Positions 43,753 through 53,770 of a stretch of DNA of 64,000 nucleotides are shown here, in pieces (within the stretch, counting starts at the first letter, position 1; each line of letters begins with the position of its first letter). The stretch is from assembly GCF_035046485.1 (NCBI RefSeq), contig NC_085138.1, positions 433,553,265 through 433,617,264 on the forward strand, given 5' to 3'. The stretch comes from Aedes albopictus. Its lineage: Eukaryota > Arthropoda > Insecta > Diptera > Culicidae. Made by a program: the position numbers and the translations under genes. Under the pieces are notes generated by a model. It searched no databases. It was not told the origin of the DNA and saw only the letters and a list, made by a program, of their open reading frames with translations.

Positions 43753-43870
43753 TCGTGTCCAGACGGACACGGTGGCAATCCAGTTCAACCGATTCTGCCG
43801 GCTGCTAAAGCTATATGCCCTGTTTCTCGCTTTCTCTGTATCCCTCTCAATCCCTACATTCTCCTTCTGT
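43753..43870 (+). repeat. Duplicated segment, copy 1
   Basis: CGTGTCCAGACGGACACGG (a small hairpin) followed by TGGCAATCCAGTTCAACCGA and CTAAAGCTATATGCCCTG, ending CTCTCAATCCCTACA. The same order occurs at 50427-50652, where about 120-130 extra bases lie between CCGGCTG and CTAAAG. The two copies bracket the interval holding the minisatellites and foldback copy 2. Confidence 0.75.
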
Positions 43871-44209
43871 CCTACTCTGCTATTGCTTAAAAAATTCAAA
43901 TTTTTATATAACTTAAACTTCTCTTTTAACTTCTTTCTAAATATTCACCCGATTTACATTACCTCAAATGTTAACTTAACTGTGTGTTAACTGTTTACCT
44001 ATTAAGTTAATAATTCTATTCGTTAAAAAACGTTATCGATCATTTATCATAATCCTTTTCACTTGTAACCAAGAAGCATCACCTATATTTCATCTTAATA
44101 TTTTTCCAGCCTTTACCAATTCACCTGCATTATGCAAGTTTTCTATTTGCTATTTGAATTCAAGCTTAAACCTTTCATTAACATCCTTCTTCATAATTCT
44201 TTATCATCA
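43871..44209. other. No gene; AT-rich spacer
   Basis: AT-rich sequence grading into the CATCATCCTT array. No frame or motif is recognised. Confidence 0.4.
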
Positions 44210-45856
44210 TCCATTATAGTCTTTCATCATAATCCTTTATCATAATCCTTCATCGTCTTCCTTCATCATCATACTACATCATCAACCTTCACCATCACAC
44301 ATCATCATAATCATACATCATAATCTTTCAATACCCTCTTTCATCATAATCTTTCATCAGCATCATTCTTCATTATCATCCTTCAACATAATCCTTCATC
44401 ATCCTTCATTATTATTCTTCATCATCGTCCCTCGTAATCATCCTTCATCATTATCCATCACTACAACTCTTCATCGTCATCATTCATCATCAACTTTCAT
44501 CATCATCCTTCGTAATTATCTTCATCATCATTCTGCATCATCATCCTTCATCATCAACCTTTACCATCATCCTTAGTTATCAGCCTTCCTCATCGTCCTT
44601 CATCATTATCCTTCATCTTCATCCTTCAACATCATCCTTCATCATCATCCTTCATCATCAACTTTCAACGTCATCCTTTATCATCAACCTTCATCAACAT
44701 CTTTCATCATTATCCTTCATCATCATCCTTCATCATCATCCTTCATCACCATCGTTCATCATCAAACTTCGTTGTCATCCTTCATCATCAACCTTTATCA
44801 TTATCCTCAATATTCATCCTTTACCATCATCCTTTATCATCAACCTTCATCATCATCCTTCATCATTAACCTTTATCATTATCCTTCATCATTATCCTTA
44901 AACTTCATCCTTTACCATAATCCTTCACCATCAACCTTCATCGTCATCCTTCATCATCAATCTTCACCATTATCCTTCATCGTTATGCTCCATCTTCATC
45001 CTTCATCATCATTCTTCATCACCATCGTTCATCATCAAACTTCGTCGTCATCCTTCATCATCAACCTTTATCATTATCCTTCATCATTATCCTCAATATT
45101 CATCCTTTACCATCATCCTTTATCATCAACCTTCATCATCATCCTTCATCATTAACCTTTATCATTATCCTTCATCCTTATCCTCAATCTTCATCCTTTA
45201 CCATCATCCTTCACCATCAACCTTCATCGTAATCCTTTATCATCAACCATCATCATTACCCTCCATCATTATGCTCCATCTTCATCCTTCATCATCATCC
45301 TTCATCGTCAACCTTCACCATCAGCCTTCATCATTATCCATCATTACCCTTCATCTTCATCCTTCATCATCAACCTTCATCACTCTCCTCAATCATAATT
45401 CATTATCATCATCCTTCGTAATTATCTTCATCATCATCCTTCATCATTATCCTTCATCATCATCCTTCATCATGATTCTTCATCATCAACCTTCCTCATG
45501 ATCCTTCATCATCCTCCTTCATCATCAACTTTCAACGTCATCCTTCATCATCAACCTTCATCAACATCTTTCATCATTATCCTTCATCATCTCCTTCATC
45601 ATCATCCTTCATCATCATCCTTCATTATCAACTTTCAACGTCATCCTTCATCATCAACCTTCATCAACATCTTTCATCATTATCTTTCATCATTATCCTT
45701 CATCATCATCCTTCATCATCTCCTTCATCATCATCCTTCATCATCATCCTTCATCATCAAACTTCGTCGTCATCCTTCATCATCATCCTTCATCATTATC
45801 CTTCATCAGTATCCTTAATATTCATCCTTTACCATCATCCTTCATCATCAACCTAC

Positions 45857-45915
45857 CGAGATGAACTAGCCATGGGCTAAAAATCTCGTTAACACAGATA
45901 AAACAAACAAAAAAA
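45857..45915 (+). repeat. Retroelement 3'-tail hairpin inside the 13-bp array
   Basis: CCGAGATGAACTAGCC, ATG, GGCTAAAAATCTCG, then TTAACACAGATAAAACAAAC. Outer stem GAGAT/ATCTC, inner stem TAGCC/GGCTA. It is the same tail as the SINE at 24272-24442 and a paired variant of 7666-7728. Confidence 0.75.
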
Positions 45916-46919
45916 TCATCAACCTTCATCGTAATCCTTTATCATCAACCATCATCATTACCCTCCATCATTATGCTCCATCTTCATCCTTCATCATCAT
46001 CCTTCATCGTCATCCTTCATCATCATCCTTTACCATCATCCTTCATCATCAATCTTCCTCATCATCCTTCATCATCAACTATCATCATTATCCTTCATCA
46101 TTAAGCTCCATCTTCATCCTTCATCATCATCCTTCATCGTCAACCTTCACCATCAGCCTTCATCATTATCCATCATTACCCTTCATCTTCATCCTTCATC
46201 ATCAACCTTCATCACTCTCCTCAATCATAATTCATTATCATCCTTCATCATTATCCTTCATCATCATCCTTCATCATGATTCTTCATCATCAACCTTCCT
46301 CATGATCCTTCATCATCCTCCTTCATCATCAATTTTCAACGTCATCCTTCATCATCAACCTTCATCATTATCCTTCTTCATCATCCTTCATCATCTCCTT
46401 CATCATCATCCTTCATCATCATCCTTCATCACCATCGTTCATCATCAAACTTCGTCGTCATCCTTCATCATTAACCTTTATCATTATCCTTCATCATTAT
46501 CCTAAATATTCATCGTTTACCATCATCCTTTATCATCAACCTTCATCATCATCCTTCATCATTAACCTTTATCATTATCCTTCATCATTATCCTTAATCT
46601 TCATCCTTTACTATCATCCTTCACCATCAACCTTCATCGTCATCCTTCATCATCAATCTTCACCATTATCCTTCATCGTTATGCTCCATCTTCATCCTTC
46701 ATCATCATCCTTCATCGTCATCCTTCATCGTCATCCTTCATCATCATCCTTCATTATAAACTATCAATGTCATCCTTCATCTTCAACCTTCATCAACATC
46801 TTTCATCATTATCCTTCATCATCATCCTTCATCATCAAACTTCGTCGTCATCCTTTATCATTATCCTTCATCAGTATCCTTAATATTCATCCTTTACCAT
46901 CATCCTTCATCATCAACCT

Positions 46920-46980
46920 ACCGAGATGAACTAGCCATGGGCTAAAAATCTCGTTGAAACAGATAAAACAAACAAAAAAA
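46920..46980 (+). repeat. Second copy of the tail hairpin, made by array duplication
   Basis: Identical flanks (CATCATCAACCTAC before, ATCATCAACCTTCAT after) and almost identical sequence to 45857-45915 (GTTGAAACAGATAAAAC in place of GTTAACACAGATAAAAC). It therefore arose by duplication of about 1.06 kb of the array rather than by a second insertion. Confidence 0.8.
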
Positions 46981-47744
46981 AATCATCAACCTTCATTGTT
47001 ATCCTTCATCATCATCCTTTACCATCATCCTACATCATCAACCATCATCATTAACCTTCATCATTATGCTCCATCTTCATCCTTCATCATCATCCTTCAT
47101 CGTCAACCTTCACCATCAGCCTTCATCATTATCCATCATTACCCTTCATCTTCATCCTTCATCATCAACCTTCATCACTCTCCTCAATCATAATTCATTA
47201 TCATCATCCTTCGTCATTATCTTCATCACCATCCTTCATCATTATCCTTCATCATCATCCTTCATCATGATTCTTCATCATCATCCTTCGTCATTATCTT
47301 CATCACCATCCTTCATCATTATCCTTCATCATCATCCTTCATCATGATTCTTCATCATCAACCTTCCTCATGATCCTTCATCATCCTCCTCCATCATCAT
47401 TCTTTATCATCATCAACCCTCATCATCATTCTTCATCATTATCTTCATCATCAACCTTCCTCATCATCCTCCTCCATCATCATTCTTTGTTATAATCAAC
47501 CTTCATCATCAACCTTCATCATTATCCTTCATCACTATGCTCCATCTTCATCCTTCGTCATCATCCTTCATCGTCATCTTTCATCATCAACATTCATCAT
47601 CATGCTTCATCATTATCCTTCAGCGTCATCCTTCATCATTATCATTCATCTTCATACTTCATCATCATCCTTCATCATCAACCTTCGTCATCATCCTCTA
47701 TCATCATTCATTATCATCATCCACAATCATTTTTTTTTTGTTTC

Positions 47745-48430
47745 GACTTACCCTCTCGGTGGAATTCGTCATTAGCATACCTTCTCGGGGGAATTCGCTT
47801 AATGTTCGGCTTACCCTCTCGGGGAAATTTCCTTTTTTTTTGTGCGGCTTACCCTCTCGGGGGAATTCGCTTTTTTTGGCTTACCCTCTCGGGGGAATTC
47901 GCCATTAGCTTACCCTCTCGGGGGAATTCGCTTTTTTTTGGCTTACCCTCTCGGGGGAATTCGCTTTGTTTTTGGCTTACCCTCTCGGGGAAATTTGCCA
48001 TTAGCTTACCCTCTCGGGGGAATTCGGTTTTTTGGCTTACCCTCTCGAGGGAATTTGCCATTAGCTTACCCTCTCGGGGGAATTCGCTTTTTTTTTTGGC
48101 TTACCCGCTCGGGGGAATTTGCCATTAGCTTACCCTCTCGGGGGAATTCGCTTTTTTTATTGGCTTACCCTCTCGGGGGAATTTGCCATTAGCTTACCCT
48201 CTCGGGGGAATTCGCTTTTTTTGGCTTACCCTCTCGGGGGAATTTGCCATTAGCTTACCCTCTCGGGGGAATTCGCTTTTTTTTTACTTACCCTCTCGGG
48301 GGAATTTGCCATTAGCTTACCCTCTCGGGGGAATTCGCTTTTTTATTGGCTTACCCTCTCGGGGAAATTCGCTGTTTTCGTTTCGGTTCACCCTTTTGGG
48401 AGAGTTTGACACCACCTTACTCTCGGGAGA
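47745..48430. repeat. CTTACCCTCTCGGGGGAATT minisatellite, alternating spacers
   Basis: About twenty units of CTTACCCTCTCGGGGGAATT, each followed either by CGCTTTTTTTGG or by TGCCATTAG. The two spacers alternate through most of the block, so the effective unit is a dimer of about 60 bp. Units at both ends are decayed. The frames (for example LTLSGEFAISLPSRGNSLFF) are artefacts. Confidence 0.92.
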
Positions 48431-49224
48431 ATGCATATTTTTTATTTATTGCGGCTTATTAATTACAAATCTGAAAGCACCCTAATCACCATAGAAATTA
48501 TATGCACCTAGAAATGATAAATTTCTCTTCCAATCTACGGCTTTTCTTCGACTCCGCCCGACACACTAAATGGAATCCACCCCTAAGACATACTGTATGT
48601 TTTCTTTTTGGACGAGAAAACGTCACTTCACACACTGCAGTTCAAGTGCAAAGCCTCATACGAGACACTAGGAAAAGCAAAATCACTAGCCGCAGCTCAA
48701 ATAATTGTCAAACGTCCTGGATATTACAAACCAGCAACCTAAATATAGCAAACATAAGTTGAGAGTTGGGTAGCCATCATTCACTCTAATTGCCAAAGCC
48801 GTGAAAACAAGCAAAGTCCCGGTAACATTACTCTGGAATATCATTTGCAGAAAAACAACCTGTGACCTCGTGCAACAGCCAATCACGTAAAAAAACTACC
48901 GTGTTTCTAATGAACGTCAATTAACCATGACAGTTCCATCAAATATTATCTTAATTCTGATTCATTGTAAAAACAAAAACAAAATCGCCACGGCAACTTA
49001 ACCTCGACGCTTGCCTCAACGATTCATTGCGCACTGTTGTGCCGTTCAACGAAACTACAATCCTAACTACCGCATAAAACGAACCAAGCCGAACGAGACC
49101 CGCCCCGCGCCGAGTCAAAAGAAAGACGCTCCGCCGGCTCCTATCTGCTGTCACACATCTCGAAAAAAAAAACCGCTTCCCACCAAACCGCACAAGACCC
49201 GTCTGCGTTGGGTCAAAATAAAAC
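48431..49224. other. No gene recognised
   Basis: Mixed sequence. ACGCTCCGCCGGCTCCTATCT near 49129 resembles ACGCTCCGCCGGCACCCATCT near 50329 on the other side of the foldback element, so this locus already held a short direct repeat. Frames at 48502-48762 and 49011-49307 have no known domain. Confidence 0.4.
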
Positions 49225-50320
49225 GGCAGACAATTAAACGTTCCATAATAAATACAAAATTTCCCATAAATAATTCAAAAAGTCCCAGTGAAGAAACAGG
49301 GCTGTAAGCAGTAATAAATAACAAAAGTTCCATAAACAAATAAAAAAATGCATAAATAATTCAAAAGTTTCAATAAATAATTGATTTTTGAGCAATTAAA
49401 AACGTCAAAAATGCAATGAATAAATCAACTGTTGCAATAAAAAAAGCCATTTTTCCCACCAAATAACTTCGAATTTTCCATAAATAAATCCGATTTTTCC
49501 ATAATAAATTAGAAAATTCACAATAAAAAAATATCGAATAAGCAATAAAAAATTCAAAAAATGCAATAAAAAATGACGAAATTACCCATGAAAAACAAAT
49601 GCAGGAAATTATGAGACAGTGAAATGCCGAATCGCACTTATATGACTGAAACGACTGAAAAGCTTGCGTAACTATGATTGCAATTTATCGAGCAATTGCT
49701 TGCTGTCCGAACTCGCTATCGCTCGTCGGACCTAAAAAAGGGATAACATCTATGTTTGCATTACACCGGGCAAATTCTTGGATCTGTGGTTTGCCTAGAA
49801 CTGAATCGATGCAGTTACGGTGCATCGGATATCGGAAACTTCGGCGGCCTTCTGCCGCCTCAGTTCCTTAAACCTCTATGCGGCTTCGCCGCATGGTCTA
49901 CTTGATTTTTTGGCTCAAAATGCATTTACGTTTATTGCTCATTTTTTGACATTTATTGATTATTTATTTTTTCGTTTATTGCACTTTTTGAATTATTTAT
50001 TGCTTTATCGATATTTTTTTATTGTGAATTTTCTAATTTATTATGGAAAAATCGGATTTATTTATGGAAAATTCGAAGTTATTTGGTGGGAAAAATGGCT
50101 TTTTTTATTGCAACAGTTGAATTATTCATTGCATTTTTGACGTTTTTAATTGCCCAAAAATCAATTATTTATGGAAACTTTTGATTTATTTATGCATTTT
50201 TTTATTTGTTTATGGAAATTTTGTTATTTATCACTGCTTGCACCCCTGTTTCTTCACTGGGACTTTTGGAATTATTTATTAAGAATGATGACTTTCTTAT
50301 GAGTCGTTTATATTTTAGCC
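49225..50320 (-). mobile_element. Long-arm foldback element with 9-bp duplication, 1,096 bp (copy 2)
   Basis: AAATAAAAC flanks it at 49216-49224 and 50321-50329. Ends GGCAGACAATTAAACG and, read inward from the right, GGCTAAAATATAAACG, so it lies in the opposite orientation to copy 1. Both copies measure 1,096 bp. Arm and core sequences differ by about 6 percent by eye. The core frame is at 49674-49871. See copy 1 for structure. Confidence 0.88.
49674..49871 (+). CDS. Small frame in foldback core, counterpart of 41637-41912
   Basis: 65-codon frame beginning MIAIYRAIACCPNSLSLVGP and ending SAASVP before a stop. The copy-1 frame continues past this point (CAA instead of TAA), so the C-terminus is not conserved. 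No domain is recognised; coding status is unproven. Confidence 0.25.
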   Translation: MIAIYRAIACCPNSLSLVGPKKGITSMFALHRANSWICGLPRTESMQLRCIGYRKLRRPSAASVP

Positions 50321-50426
50321 AAATAAAACGCTCCGCCGGCACCCATCTGCTGCCACATCTCGGGAAAAACTGATTCTCTCCATCTATTCACCTGTTGGGA
50401 GCTAACCTACCGGCTGTGCCATTGTC

Positions 50427-50655
50427 GTGTCCAGACGGACACGGTGGCAATCCAGTTCAACCGATTCTGCCGGCTGAAATCCTTTATTACGAGGAAGGAT
50501 GCAAATGATACAACCTACTCGTGCAAAATACTTTACAAGACTGACGTTTTATTTCATCATGATCGCTTGCTTTGTTTTTCCGATGGCGCATCACCGCTGC
50601 TAAAGCTATATGCCCTGTTTCTCGCTTTCTCTGTATCCCTCTCAATCCCTACAGA
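50427..50655 (+). repeat. Duplicated segment, copy 2, with ~130-bp extra sequence
   Basis: Matches 43753-43870 on both sides of an additional AAATCCTTTATTACGAGG...GATGGCGCATCACC stretch bounded by GCTG words. This is either an insertion with a 4-bp duplication here or a deletion between GCTG repeats in the other copy. Confidence 0.7.
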
Positions 50656-51365
50656 ACCAAAAACTTTATAAAACTAAAACTATCTCATCATTGAATCACA
50701 CCATTTTAGATTCCTGAGCTGTAAATACACAGTAGGGTAGGTCAACATTGAAAAATTTAAATTTAAGCGCATTACCCCCAAACAAAGTTTTTTAAATTTT
50801 GCGTTTAAAATTACTGCGTAAAATTTTGATGCGGCTGGAGGGCGAGCTCTGTAATGTGGTTGAAATTTGGTTGGAATTTAGTATTGGCAATTCAAATTAC
50901 TACATAACAAATTTTACATGAATCTTGTAACCAATAGTAATTAAATACGGCCTAAAGTGTACACAAAAACTTTTTCGAAGAGCTCAAAGTGATCTGTGGA
51001 AAAAGTTTTATCCTAGTTTGTAATAGTCATCTTGGTATGGATCGGCCTCCAGTGAAGGTGGTCAAGCAATCATCTGAGAGAAGATACCGTCGGAATAAGT
51101 GCCATCAATAAGTTTCCCAATTCGACGATGACTTTGATAAAATTCTTGCTTTTCTAAATAAAGTATTCTCAGGATTCAAAAGTTCGTAGGTGGTACAGTC
51201 CCAGACCGCTGTTATGAGAATTTCCTCCTTCCCGTACGTTACCAAAGCACAGATTAAGGGCTGATCACTGACTCTAAGGCAAGATTTATTACGTCGATTG
51301 AAAGATCATGAGTACATATTCGACGAGAAAGGCACTATCACCACTAGGTGGATTAATCTGTTTTT

Positions 51366-53399
51366 TTTGTGCCATCATATTGACTCCTATGCGTCTTTCT
51401 GGTGTATCTGTGCATCTATGTAGAATCATCCGAAATTTTCTCCATTGATTCTCTTAAAGGTTTCTTCGAAGATTTCTCCAGGCTTCTTTCAAAATTATTT
51501 CTAAGAATTCACCATGCAACTTAGCACAGTTTTATACCGACTTTTCTTCCTGGATCTTTCTTTTTCTTTTCACCCTATGAGGGAAACTGGGGGATACTTT
51601 CACGGATTCTTTCTGAGATTCTTTCATCAGACATTCATTCAGAATTTTATCCAGAAATTTCTCGAGTTTATGTAAACATATCAATAATCTAGAATAGCTA
51701 CTTCATGGAAGATTTGTATTTTGTGATACTTCGGGAATTGAACGGGTTAATGAATACATATTTTCAAACAAGTTGAAAACCCCTGTTGATGACCGAACGG
51801 ATGGGTGACGTATGGTAGTTACAGCTACTTGACAAGCTGCTACTGCTGCACAACCATTCCGATTGCGCCGCACTCGGTGGTGGTAGAGCTTGTTCATCTT
51901 TTTCATCAACCTCGCCACACTACACCAGCCCGGCTTCAGCATCGGCAAACGGCAAGTAGCATCGCTTCTCGGAACTCTCCATATAGATTGGAAGCAATTC
52001 CGAAGGGTTTCCAGCCCAGATCTGGTATCAAAGATATCAGTCCGGGATGCCGGCCGGCATGGAACATAAATGATTAATGATCACATATTATTCTTTAATT
52101 ACTCACTTTTGTCTATGTGTCCGGTGGTGGCTGCTGCTGTTGGGAGAAAACTACAATTCAGTGGAAACGCCTTAATAGTAGCATCCTTTCTCGTTCGTCC
52201 TGCACATTTGGACTTTATGGCTGTGGGTGGGTGATTCTGCAGGGACATTCATTCCGGCAAATGCGGAAGACATTTGAAACACGTACCATCCGCACCATGG
52301 CTGTGAGTGGCAGGAACATTTTTGGGAGACACATTGTTGGCTGGATTCACCTTAATTAAGATTTGCTGCAGGATATTAAGCTCTCATTTTAAACCGAAAC
52401 GATCTTTGAATGGCTACCAGATTGAAAACGGGACACTAAGCTACAAATTGTTTCGTTTTCAGTAGCTTCGGACTAGGCCGTTAAATCGTCAACTTTGTAC
52501 CGTATGGGACGTTGGTAGTCTCATTTGTATTCTTCCCATAAACCATTGAAGATTACGGACATTTAATGGCTTTACAAGGCCCACTTTATCCCACAATTAC
52601 AAACTCCAGCTCGCTCCAGTGTAAACCCATCAGGCGGTAATGAGCAGGAAAAATGCTCCAACATTCCTCCAACGACGACGGTAAGGAAATAGCAGTGCTG
52701 ACTGTGGCTCTGGGCTGAAGCCAGCACTCTCGGCCGATGTTCCCTCGGGAGTTTAAGCATCATCGCCCCATCGAGCAAGAGACTCCAGGCTAAGCAAGAC
52801 TAATTAGCTTCTCTAGTTCTTATCCCATCCTCTCGCTTTTTTATTGTTATTACCCCCCGGGAGAGTGCCGTGTACCTACTTTCAAAACAAATAGTTGCAC
52901 CGAGAAACGAAAAATAGCGTTTAATTATTTCTTAATTGCGCTTCATAAATTATGCAAGAATTTTACATCAATCAACGGGAAAAGGGGGAGCCCGATGAGG
53001 GGTTGCTGCAACGCGTGTGTTGCATGCAGTTGAGAGTTTTATCGCGAGGACTGTTGCTCGCGGAACAGTTGAATGCATCTATGGAATCTGTAACCAATTT
53101 CTAAGGAAATCCTGGTGTTGTGCCATGTTTATACAACGCCATGCTCAATCGGTTACAATTTCAAAAGGTACTTTGCTTACATATTTTTTTCAAAACTGAT
53201 CTAATTTATCTGTTTTATGAAAGAAGTTACCTTTCCATACCAATGAAAGCCAAGGGCTGAAAGTCTCTTTAATAAAGACAAATCAATCAATACCAATGAA
53301 ATGCTTTTTCCGAAAAAGTATTACCAAAGCGGTCATCATTGCACACAATCGCTACTAATCTTTTTTTTTAATTTGTTCTAAATGATGAGACGTGAGTAA
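51366..53399. other. No gene; traces of minisatellite and one 3' tail
   Basis: TTCTCCATTGATTCTC-like words at 51430-51670 are a short relict of the 12-bp minisatellite. At 53245-53290 AAGCCAAGGGCTGAAAGTCTC with TTAATAAAGACAAATCAATCAA is a 5'-cut copy of the retroelement tail at 7666. The rest (51720-53240) is more complex sequence without a recognised gene. Confidence 0.45.
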
Positions 53400-53770
53400 T
53401 GAGAAATTGTATGTGAAGAGTAAGCAGTGTAGAATGTGGATCGAGCAGTAAAGAGTGAGAAGATGGGGTATGCTGTGATGCGTAACCAGTGAAAAGTGAA
53501 GAGTTCAGAAGTAAGAAGTGAACAGTGAAAAGTGATCAGTTAGGAGTGAGCTTTGATTAGTGAGAGGAGAGATTAAAAGTGAAGAGTGTGAAGCAGTGAA
53601 AGTAGTCACAGAAAATTAAGAAGTGAGGAATAAGACATGACTAATGTGAGAAGAAATTAGTGAGAAATTGGTAGAGTAAAGTGAGAAGTGCACTGAATAG
53701 AGTGAAGTGATAAGAGAGAAATGAAAAGTGAATAAAGAGAAGTAAGCAATAGAAAGGAGTGCTGCTGATA
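53400..53770 (+). repeat. AGTGARAAGTGA-type degenerate minisatellite
   Basis: Purine-rich units such as AGTGAAGAGTG, GTGAAAAGTGA and AGTGAGAAG recur about every 8-14 bases. A different unit from the other arrays in the window. Confidence 0.75.

Larger units (their letters stand above)
44210..47730. repeat. 13-bp minisatellite CCTTCATCATCAT with higher-order duplications
   Basis: About 3.5 kb of CCTTCATCATCAT and variants (CATCAACCTT, CGTCATCCTT). Since 13 is not a multiple of three, the reading frame rotates. Three units (39 nt) give a 13-residue repeat, ILHHHPSSSSFII, with no stop in any phase, which explains the many H/S/P/I frames. Segments of about 1.06 kb are duplicated, as shown by the inserted tails at 45857 and 46920 with the same flanks. 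Not protein coding. Confidence 0.92.
39717..51360. mobile_element. Unclassified satellite-carrying element, copy 2, swollen by nested insertions
   Basis: Starts GCCTTTCTCGTAC after TTTTT (39712-39716) and ends CACTAGGTGGATTAATCTG before TTTTT (51361-51365), as in copy 1. Head sequence (GAAAGGCTATATGTTCGCTCC, CGACTCAGCTCGACGAGTTG) resumes at 40190, after a MITE that splits the terminal hairpin. The 150-bp array spans 41200-43720. The tail (50690-51360) matches 29280-30040. Everything between 43.9 and 50.6 kb that is not in copy 1 (two minisatellites, a foldback element, spacer) was gained later or lost from copy 1. The outer limits rest on homology with copy 1. Confidence 0.65.

Noticed and set aside
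44772..47347. H/S/P/I-rich frames of up to 127 codons
   Set aside because: Direct translation of a 13-bp tandem repeat that has no stop in any phase.
47745..48430. CRISPR-like array of regular repeats and short spacers
   Set aside because: The spacers are only two alternating simple sequences and the context is a eukaryotic minisatellite; there are no cas genes.
43753..50655. LTRs of a 7-kb retrotransposon (duplicated segment at 43.75 and 50.43 kb)
   Set aside because: The matching segment is only about 120 bp plus an indel and encloses minisatellites, not gag-pol; there is no primer-binding site or polypurine tract.
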